64,000 bases of DNA from contig CAWGMT010000004.1 in assembly GCA_963823675.1 (NCBI GenBank), forward strand, positions 682,001-746,000, given 5' to 3'. The stretch's first letter is position 1, and each line of letters starts with the position of its first letter. This document shows positions 57,782 through 64,000 of the stretch, one piece after another. Below the pieces are notes generated by a model. It saw nothing but the letters and a program-made list of their open reading frames with translations, had not been told where the DNA came from and ran no database searches. The position numbers were made by a program, and so were the translations under genes. This DNA comes from CAWGMT01 sp963823675. Its GTDB lineage: Bacteria; Planctomycetota; Planctomycetia; Isosphaerales; Isosphaeraceae.

Positions 57782-60070
57782 TCATAGTCCCGGAAACGAG
57801 CTCGTCGAGGTTGAATTCGAGGTTTCGAGGAGCTGTTGAATCGCCTCGATGAGAAGACGGAAGTCAACCGGTTTGGTGAGGTGGAGGCCGAACCCGGCGG
57901 AGCGGCTCAGCTCGATGTCGTCGGATGAGCCGAAGCCGGATAACGCGATCGCCGGCACGTGGCGCTGGGATCGTAGGGTCCAGATCAACTCGATGCCGCT
58001 GCCATCGGCCAGATCAATGTCACTGATCAACAGGTCAAAGGTCGTTTCGGCAGCGACCTGCACAGCACTTGCGCAGCTCGAAGCAGGCAAGACGCGGTAC
58101 CCACGCAGGCCCAAGAGCCGGGACAGGTAGTTGAGCGTGTCGGCATTGTCATCCACCAGGAGAATTGTGAGCGGCTGCCGCGGAGCAGCCGGATGGGCAA
58201 GTGGAGTTGCGGCGAGCACGTCGGCGGCGGGCAAATTGACCGGAGTGGCGAGCGCGGGCAATTCGACGGTGAAGGTGGCGCCACGGTAGGTGCCTGCGCT
58301 GGCGGCGATCAGCTTGCCGGCATGCTGTTCGACGATCGAGCGGCTGATCGACAATCCGAGCCCCAAGCCTCCCGAGCCCGACGTGCGAGGACCATCGCCC
58401 TGCTCGAAAACGTCGAAGATCCGCGCCAGGCCGGCGGGTTCGATGCCGATGCCCGTGTCACTGACTTCGACGATGAGCCGGCAGCCGTTGGCTCCTTGCC
58501 CGTTGCCGTTCTCGGCACTCTCTTTGTTCGCTGAACGGACGGTGATCGAGCCTCCGGCGGGCGTGAACTTGATTGCGTTCTTGATCAGGTTCCAGAGGAC
58601 TTGCTGGATGCGAACGGGGTCGGCGTTCAGATGGTGCCGGCGCGCGGCCAGGTAGACATCGAGCTGCAAGTTGGCGCAGCGAATGTCGTCCTGGCAGATC
58701 CGGGCGACTTGATTGATCAACTCATGGACATCGACGATCTCGGGATGGAGCGTGAGCTTGCCGCGGCCGATCTTGGCGAAGTCGAGCAGATCGTCGATGA
58801 GCCGGGACTCGAGCAGCACATTGCGCTGGATCATCTCCAGCGCGCTCCGTAGCGAGTGGGACAGCACCGGGTCTTCGAGCAGGGCGGTCACCGTGGCGAG
58901 GACGGGGTTGAGCGGCGTTCGGAGCTCGTGGCTCACGATGGCAAGGAAGTGCTCCTTGGATTGCCTGGAGGCCTCGGGTTCGGGGCTGGCGGCTTCTTCG
59001 CGAATCGCCTTCTGCCGCTCGACGGCGGCAAGCTTCCCGGCGGTGATGTCGCGGAGCACGAGTACCCAGCCGCAGTAACGGCCGCGCTCGCCCAGTCGGA
59101 ATATCTTGGCGTCGAACCACCTGGGGTGATCCCGATGATTCCCCTCGATCTCGAACGTGGTTTCGCGCTCGGAAGAGATCCGGCCCAGCCGCTCGGCGAG
59201 CGCAGGCCAGTCGCTAAAAGCACGATCGGCCCCGATGCCGAGAAGCTCGGAGCGTGACCGGCCCGCCAGGTGACGGGCGGCGGGATTGAGATCGCAGATC
59301 TGGCCCCAGGGGTCGATCACAACCACGCCATCGTCCATTCCCTTGACCATGGCTGCCCAGGCCACCGGCGCCAGGTCGAGCAGCCGGTACCGGAAAACCC
59401 CAGACAGCAAAGCCAGGCCGGTCACCGCGAAGCTGATCGTGACCGCGTCGACGCGGGCGAACCCGATGGCCTGGCCCAGGTCAAGCGCGCTGACCACCGC
59501 GGGGAGCAGAGCCCCGGCAAGCATGATGGCAGCCTGGTGTCGGAAAACTCCCGCTGATCGGATCACGGCCTGGGCCAAGAGGCCGATCGCGAGCGTCAGC
59601 AGCATCGAGAAATAGCCGTGCGCGATCCAGAAAAATGGGCCATACTCGTGCCTCGCGATCCAATAATCGCCCACTGGCACGCTCCAGATCCGCGCCCAGA
59701 ACAAATGATGCCAGGAATTCGTCCACGCAATCAGGGTCAGGACGACGGCCGGCGCGGCAATGAGACCAAATCGTCGAGGCCCGAGCCAGCGCTTCCGCCC
59801 GGTGAAGACGAGCACGAACGCCAGCAAGCCGAGAAACGTGACCATCGCGCCCACGACGCGAGCCTCATACCAGAGGATCTTGAACGGCAGCTCGACCGTG
59901 ATCAAGTCGATCGCTTTAGCCCCTGCCCACATCGCCTCGCCAAACATCATGACGGCGAAAGCCCGGGCCCTGGGGATCGCCCCGCGATCCCAGGCCAGGA
60001 GTGCCAGCGCAAACGCCACCGCCCCGGCAATGCCGAAGGGTACCGCTTCGAGGTTTCCTTGAAAGGTCAT
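57782..60070 (-). CDS. Hybrid sensor histidine kinase with a 7TM N-terminus
   Basis: A protein of 762 residues; ATG 60070 (MTFQGNLEAVPFGIAG) follows GGAGG. Residues about 5-235 hold seven membrane helices of the HisKA_7TM type. A PAS domain follows (about 245-350; MDDGVVVIDPWGQICDLNPA), then HisKA with the phosphorylated His in FLAIVSHELRTPLNPV (about 381), HATPase_c (N box NLIKNAIKFTPAGG, G1 SDTGIGIEPAG, G2 GLGLGLSISRSIVEQ), and a receiver domain (LTILLVDDNADTLNYLSRL) with the acceptor Asp in LLISDIDLADG (about 684). It is intact. No response regulator gene is next to it. Confidence 0.93.
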   Translation of the reverse strand: MTFQGNLEAVPFGIAGAVAFALALLAWDRGAIPRARAFAVMMFGEAMWAGAKAIDLITVELPFKILWYEARVVGAMVTFLGLLAFVLVFTGRKRWLGPRRFGLIAAPAVVLTLIAWTNSWHHLFWARIWSVPVGDYWIARHEYGPFFWIAHGYFSMLLTLAIGLLAQAVIRSAGVFRHQAAIMLAGALLPAVVSALDLGQAIGFARVDAVTISFAVTGLALLSGVFRYRLLDLAPVAWAAMVKGMDDGVVVIDPWGQICDLNPAARHLAGRSRSELLGIGADRAFSDWPALAERLGRISSERETTFEIEGNHRDHPRWFDAKIFRLGERGRYCGWVLVLRDITAGKLAAVERQKAIREEAASPEPEASRQSKEHFLAIVSHELRTPLNPVLATVTALLEDPVLSHSLRSALEMIQRNVLLESRLIDDLLDFAKIGRGKLTLHPEIVDVHELINQVARICQDDIRCANLQLDVYLAARRHHLNADPVRIQQVLWNLIKNAIKFTPAGGSITVRSANKESAENGNGQGANGCRLIVEVSDTGIGIEPAGLARIFDVFEQGDGPRTSGSGGLGLGLSISRSIVEQHAGKLIAASAGTYRGATFTVELPALATPVNLPAADVLAATPLAHPAAPRQPLTILLVDDNADTLNYLSRLLGLRGYRVLPASSCASAVQVAAETTFDLLISDIDLADGSGIELIWTLRSQRHVPAIALSGFGSSDDIELSRSAGFGLHLTKPVDFRLLIEAIQQLLETSNSTSTSSFPGL

Positions 60071-60855
60071 GACCCGGCCTCCGACCAACACCGATCGGCA
60101 GCGGTCAACCAGCCCATGAATTCCTGCCTGACCCGATCCAATGTCAAAATCCGGCGCCCAACATTCCGAGCGTCATCACCCGTCGAGCCACAGTTCCTGG
60201 CTCCAGATATGAGTGGCCGCGATTTAGCGACCGCAACCATACTCGCATAAACGCGAGCCCAGTCCAACCCATTCATGGTAGCCTAAGTACCGGAATCATT
60301 GAATTATTTTATCCAATCCGAGTTCATTAGGCGAGTCCCATCTTTTCCAAGCCGCTCGACTACACTTGCGCTAAATTTGAGGGCGTTGTCACACAGAGTC
60401 ACGCGCCATAGTAAGAGTAATATGGGAAAATGTGTTTGCCGCATCTCGTCGCCAACGCCATCTCGCCGACTCTAGTGCCGCCGTTCCACAACGCGCTTGA
60501 CTGCGAACCTGCCTTGAGCTGCCGCGAATTTTGAACAATAATTTAACCGGGCGCGAATCGCCGGTTTCGCCAGCGGCGGGGAACGGCATGTTTCAGCGCC
60601 CGGATCTACGCAGGTGACAAGAGCTGGGCGGCTGCCGTCGAGCTGGCGACGGACGGACTCCGGACTCGGGCGCGCGATCAACCAGCGCGATCCCTGGCGC
60701 GAATGGGCCAGTGAGAGCCGGCATGATTGGGCTGGCCCGGGATGCGCTCACAAGGCCGGGTCTGGAGCGCCACGGGCCCGCCCGGTCCGGTGCTCGCGGC
60801 TGGGTCGGTGGGTCGGTGGCGGCTAACCTTCGCCTCCGGAGGTGAATTGCGTAAA
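60071..60855. other. Divergent intergenic region, partly AT-rich
   Basis: 785 bases without a supported gene. A relatively AT-rich stretch (about 60290-60560) follows the histidine kinase start and probably holds promoters of both divergent genes. No repeat or RNA feature was recognised. Confidence 0.45.
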
Positions 60856-61932
60856 ATGGCCGGCAGGAACGGGACGGATCGCCAGACCATCGAGGGTCAA
60901 CGCGCCATGCAGGAAAAGAAAACGCCAAGCTGGTTCCGGATGGCACAAAGGCGCCCATTGTCGGTGCCGCCGGACGCCCCCCGCCCGATGCCGCTGTTGT
61001 TTGACAGGGAGCACCGGCCGATCAACGCGTTGGCCGGCTGGATCGCGCGCCGGGGGGAATTTCGCCAGGACTGGTTGTCGTTTCTGGGAGCGATCCCTGG
61101 CCAGCGACCGCGGGATACGATCAAGGTTTTACAGGAAGATCGTCCCCAGGGGGTCGTGCGCCAGCTCATCGCGTACGAGACCGAGCCGGGCTTGACGGTC
61201 GAAGGCTACTTGCTTCGTCCCGACCGTCCGGGCCGCGCGCGGCCGGGCGTGGTGGTGCTGCACGCTACGACCGCGGCGACGATTCGCCAGCCCGCCGGAT
61301 TGGAGGGCCACCCCGATCTTCACATTGGCTTGCACCTGGCACAGAGGGGATATGTGACTCTGGCGCCCGGTTGTTTCCTGTGGCAATACGCCAAGCCCGG
61401 CAGGCTGGGCGCCGCTGTTGACTGGCTGCACGCGCGCCATCCCAAGGTCAGCGGAATGGCCAAGATGTTCTACGACGCCAGCCGGGCCGTTGACATCCTG
61501 GCCGCGCAGGACGACGTTGACCAGCAGCGGCTCGGCGCGATCGGCCACTCCCTGGGGGGAAAAGAAGCGCTCTATCTGGCGGCGTTCGACGAGCGGGTCA
61601 AGGCGACGGTCGCCAGCGAGCCGGGAATCAATCTGAAATTCTCGAACTGGGATGCGCCTTGGTACCTGGGCGACGAGATCAAGAAACCCGCCTTCGGTCT
61701 GGACCATGCCCAGGTGCTGGCCCAAATTGCTCCCCGCGCCTTCCTGTTGATCGCCGGCAATTCCGCCGACGGCGACCTGAGCTGGCCCTACATCGCCGAA
61801 GCGATGCCGGTCTGGAAGCTCGCCGGCCGAGCGGATGCGATCGGCCTCTTCAACCACCGCCAGGGACATGCTTTCCCGCCGGTCGCCCAGTCGCACGCGG
61901 ACGAATGGCTGGATTGGTTTCTTCAGGCTTGA
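60856..61932 (+). CDS. Alpha/beta hydrolase (dienelactone hydrolase/acetyl-xylan esterase-like)
   Basis: A protein of 358 residues. ATG 60856 (MAGRNGTDRQTIEGQ) follows GGAGGT at a spacing of 12; ATG 60907 (MQEKKTPSWFRMAQ) is the alternative. The core of an alpha/beta hydrolase is present: GVVVLHATTAATIRQ, the nucleophile elbow GHSLGGKEALYLAA (Ser about 232), an acidic residue in FLLIAGNSADGDLS and the catalytic His in NHRQGHAFPP. The family includes many prolyl-oligopeptidase-like and xylan esterases; the substrate cannot be told. No signal peptide is evident. Confidence 0.8.
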   Translation: MAGRNGTDRQTIEGQRAMQEKKTPSWFRMAQRRPLSVPPDAPRPMPLLFDREHRPINALAGWIARRGEFRQDWLSFLGAIPGQRPRDTIKVLQEDRPQGVVRQLIAYETEPGLTVEGYLLRPDRPGRARPGVVVLHATTAATIRQPAGLEGHPDLHIGLHLAQRGYVTLAPGCFLWQYAKPGRLGAAVDWLHARHPKVSGMAKMFYDASRAVDILAAQDDVDQQRLGAIGHSLGGKEALYLAAFDERVKATVASEPGINLKFSNWDAPWYLGDEIKKPAFGLDHAQVLAQIAPRAFLLIAGNSADGDLSWPYIAEAMPVWKLAGRADAIGLFNHRQGHAFPPVAQSHADEWLDWFLQA

Positions 61933-62105
61933 GCCATCGTTTTGGGAGTTTTGCCAATCGCGAAGCGTCATCGGCAGTAGACCAGGTCAAGGATGACGGC
62001 CGATGGGCGCGCAGGCCCGACCTTTCGAGCCGACCGCTCTCCGAAGAGGTTTTCTCGCAGTTGCCGGCACGCGCCGCAACGGGGCTGGGCTCGGCGACCG
62101 CGCTC

Positions 62106-62225
62106 TCAAGGAGACATGAAAACCCCGGGATCGACCTTGAAACGGCGGGAAAGGGCCTCGATATGCTTGCGGTTCAATTCGCGCTTGCCGGCCAGGATCT
62201 CCGAAATGGGTGAGATGTTAAGGTT
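62106..62225 (-). pseudogene. HigA-type antitoxin, C-terminal remnant
   Basis: Reads NISPISEILAGKRELNRKHI and then EALSRRFKVDPGVFMSP to the TGA at 62106. This is the second half of an HTH (XRE/HigA) domain, in which a helix pair is followed by a sequence like SEVLNGKRELS. The first half is missing. Confidence 0.55.
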
Positions 62226-62340
62226 TTTTCCATGCCTCTTTGTTATAATCGGCATGAGTTAAGGCATGACGAATAAAAACTCTCGCGTGGGCGTAATTGA
62301 TTTCAACGATTAGCCGAAACTTGCAACGGTACTTCGCACA
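62218..62340 (-). pseudogene. HigB-type toxin, C-terminal remnant
   Basis: Reads YRCKFRLIVEINYAHARVFI, then RHALTHADYNKEAWKKP to a TAA at 62218. This fits the end of HigB mRNA-interferase toxins (…RLIV.INY…VYIRFVGTHAEYD). The first half is replaced by the start of the isoaspartate methyltransferase region. The order (toxin then antitoxin) is that of higBA. Confidence 0.55.
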
Positions 62341-62397
62341 ATGCGAATCGTCAATCCGTAAGTACGCAAATCGTGAACTGGAGAGGAGGACGACACG

Positions 62398-63147
62398 ATG
62401 CGCTCGCCACAGTGGCCGTTGAAGACCGTTCTCCTGGGTCTCCTCGTAGTTCTCGGCGTCTCTGGCCTGCTCGCCTTCGGCGGGTTTGGGGGCGACATAC
62501 CGGAAGAGACGCAGCGGGCGCGGCGGCTGGAGATGGTCGAGCGGCAGATCCGGGACCGCGGCGTTACCGACAAGGCGGTCCTCGCGGCGATGAGCAAAGT
62601 GCCCCGGCACCGTTTTGTCCCGCCGCTGCGGCAGGGACTGGCCTACAGCGACGGTCCGCTCCCGATCGGCGCAGGTCAGACGATCTCGCAGCCCTACATC
62701 GTGGCGTGGATGACCGAGCTGATCCGGCCCAGGAAGGAGATGCGGGTGCTGGAAATCGGCACCGGGTCGGGATACCAGAGCGCGGTGCTGGCCGAATGCG
62801 TGGCCGAAGTCGATTCCATCGAGGTCGTGCCCGGTCTGGGTCGACAGGCCGAAGCCCGGTTGCGCGAGCTGGACTATCGCAATGTCCGCGTCCGGATCGG
62901 AGATGGCTACGAGGGGTGGCCCGATCGCGCTCCCTACGACGCGATCATCCTGACCGCCGCGCCGCCCAAGAAAGTCCCCAGACCGCTTCTCGACCAGCTC
63001 AAACACGGCGGCCGGCTCGTGGCGCCTGTCGGCCGCGACTTCCAGAGAATGGTCCGGTTCACCCGGACCGAAACCGGCTTCAAGAGGGAATCGCTGGGGG
63101 CGGTCATGTTCGTGCCGATGACCGGGAAGGCCCAGAATGATGACTGA
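62398..63147 (+). CDS. pcm: Protein-L-isoaspartate O-methyltransferase with an N-terminal membrane segment
   Basis: A protein of 249 residues; ATG 62398 follows GGAGG at 9 bases. The PCMT fold is clear: VERQIRDRGVTDKAVLAAM, PRHRFVPP, GAGQTISQPYIVAWM, the SAM motif VLEIGTGSGYQSAVLAE and DAIILTAAPPKKVP. The enzyme repairs isoaspartyl residues in aged proteins. Residues 8-29 (LKTVLLGLLVVLGVSGLLAFG) form a membrane anchor or signal, which is unusual for the cytosolic enzyme. The following M24 peptidase starts 22 bases after the stop, so the two may be co-transcribed. Confidence 0.9.
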   Translation: MRSPQWPLKTVLLGLLVVLGVSGLLAFGGFGGDIPEETQRARRLEMVERQIRDRGVTDKAVLAAMSKVPRHRFVPPLRQGLAYSDGPLPIGAGQTISQPYIVAWMTELIRPRKEMRVLEIGTGSGYQSAVLAECVAEVDSIEVVPGLGRQAEARLRELDYRNVRVRIGDGYEGWPDRAPYDAIILTAAPPKKVPRPLLDQLKHGGRLVAPVGRDFQRMVRFTRTETGFKRESLGAVMFVPMTGKAQNDD

Positions 63148-63168
63148 GTTCTTCGGGAGTCTTTGCTG

Positions 63169-64000
63169 ATGTTTGACCTCCAGGCGGTTCAGGCAAGTTT
63201 GCGTGAGTTCCGGCTCGATGGCTGGCTGCTCTATGATTTTCGAGGGAGCAATCTGCCGGCGCGGCGCGTGCTGGGCCTGGATCAGAAGCCGCCCGGCAGC
63301 CGGCGCGTGCTCTACTTCGTGCCGGCGGAGGGCGCCCCGGCTAAGCTGGTGCATCGCATCGAGACGGGCGCCCTCGACGACCTGCCCGGTGAGAAACTGG
63401 TTTATCTGCGCTGGCAGGAGCTGGAAGCCGGCGTGGCCGAGTTGGTGAGGGGCCGCCGGCGGGTGGCGATGGAGTACGCGCCGCGGGTTTCCAACCCGTA
63501 TGTCTCGCGGGTCGATGCGGGCACGATCGAGCTGGTGCGCGACTGCGGCGTCGAGATTGTTTCCTCGGGCGATCTGGTCCAGCAGTTCGAGGCGACGTGG
63601 GACGATGCGCAGTGGCAGATGCATCTGGAGGCCGAGCAGTACACGACCGCGGCGTTCGACCTGGCATTCGGGCTGATCGCCGAGCGGGTGCGTGCCGGCG
63701 GCACCGTCCGCGAAGTCGAGGTTCAGTCGGCGATCATGGACTATTTTCATCGCCACGGGATGACGACCTACAGCCCGCCGATCGTGGGCGTGGGGCCGCA
63801 CAGCGGCGACCCTCACTACGAGCCGGCCGCCGGCCACGATGCCGCGATCGGGCGCGGCGACTTCGTGCTCGTCGACCTCTGGGCCAAGATGGATCGGCCT
63901 CGTTCGGTCTACAGCGACCTGACCCGGGTCGGGTTCGTCGGAGACACTGTCCCGATGCGCTATGACGAGGTTTTTGCGGTCGTGGCCCGGGCGCGCGACG
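63169..64000 (+). CDS. M24 family metallopeptidase (Xaa-Pro aminopeptidase-like), 3' end outside window
   Basis: Starts MFDLQAVQASLREFRLDGWL at 63169, with GGGAG about 9 bases upstream, and stays open to base 64000 (277 codons). The creatinase-like N-terminal domain (WLLYDFRGSNLPARRVLGL) and the start of the pita-bread fold are present; GDFVLVDLWAKMDRPRSVYS and SDLTRVGFVG supply the first two metal-binding Asp residues of the family. The last His/Glu ligands would lie beyond the window. It removes N-terminal residues next to proline, or dipeptides; the exact substrate is not clear. Confidence 0.85.
   Translation, partial: MFDLQAVQASLREFRLDGWLLYDFRGSNLPARRVLGLDQKPPGSRRVLYFVPAEGAPAKLVHRIETGALDDLPGEKLVYLRWQELEAGVAELVRGRRRVAMEYAPRVSNPYVSRVDAGTIELVRDCGVEIVSSGDLVQQFEATWDDAQWQMHLEAEQYTTAAFDLAFGLIAERVRAGGTVREVEVQSAIMDYFHRHGMTTYSPPIVGVGPHSGDPHYEPAAGHDAAIGRGDFVLVDLWAKMDRPRSVYSDLTRVGFVGDTVPMRYDEVFAVVARARD

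Larger units (their letters stand above)
61933..62397. other. Spacer with toxin-antitoxin relic
   Basis: About 465 bases between two plus-strand genes. The minus strand carries short remnants of a HigBA-type pair (62106-62340). The rest shows no gene; the promoter of the isoaspartate methyltransferase gene should lie close to 62398. Confidence 0.5.

Noticed and set aside
62218..63837. Minus-strand open frame of 539 codons across pcm and the M24 peptidase
   Set aside because: Antisense to two well-supported genes. Only its last 40 codons (the HigB-like relic) have any family resemblance.

Overview
The window looks like a piece of a Planctomycetota chromosome, most likely of the Isosphaeraceae/Isosphaerales type. 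The reasons are high GC, several very long PknB-type kinases with TPR or STAND extensions, giant secreted proteins with an N-terminal LEPR-XLL-like motif (…LEGRALLS, …ESRLLLS, …LERRIAPT), DUF4058 and DUF6868 proteins, and kinase/SUMF fusions. This assignment rests on family knowledge, not on a database search. Many long genes carry isolated one-base frameshifts beyond which the protein continues recognisably in another frame, so uncorrected assembly errors are likely. I give whole-gene coordinates across such breaks and name the break positions.

Layout. 1-3.6 kb: the 3' part of a kinase-TPR gene and a small DUF6868 membrane protein. 3959-11724: a complete Tn3-family transposon with perfect 38-bp inverted repeats and a 5-bp target duplication (CACAA). 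It carries a tnpA with one nonsense codon, a divergent tyrosine recombinase, and a TPR-CHAT(PDZ) caspase-like protein as cargo. 11.7-23.8 kb: a gene-poor mosaic of dispersed repeats, DUF4058 copies, a RAYT-like transposase remnant, a LEPR-XLL surface protein, one intact kinase-TPR gene and one broken kinase. 23.8-42.5 kb: a kinase-nSTAND-SUMF fusion, an FG-GAP/VCBS surface protein apparently coupled to a zinc-finger kinase-TPR gene, and a YDG/MBG-repeat surface protein.

42.9-56.6 kb: a redox and signalling island. It holds a GH63-like glycosidase behind a pentaheme cytochrome, and, divergently, a cytochrome-b-like membrane protein, a decaheme cytochrome and an FHA-like/GAF/class III nucleotide cyclase. 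Convergent to these is a two-gene operon of a NuoE-NuoF (HoxF-like) flavoprotein and a NuoG-like ferredoxin fused to two cyclic-nucleotide-binding domains and a multi-cluster ferredoxin. A cyclase and a cNMP-binding electron carrier in one locus suggest cyclic-nucleotide control of electron flow between NAD(P)H and periplasmic hemes; this is inference. 57-64 kb: a lipoprotein, a 7TM hybrid histidine kinase, an alpha/beta hydrolase, a relic of a higBA toxin-antitoxin pair, a membrane-anchored isoaspartate methyltransferase and the start of an M24 peptidase.

The two strongest candidates for something undescribed are the Tn3 transposon with TPR-CHAT cargo and the cyclase/cNBD-ferredoxin/multiheme cytochrome locus.
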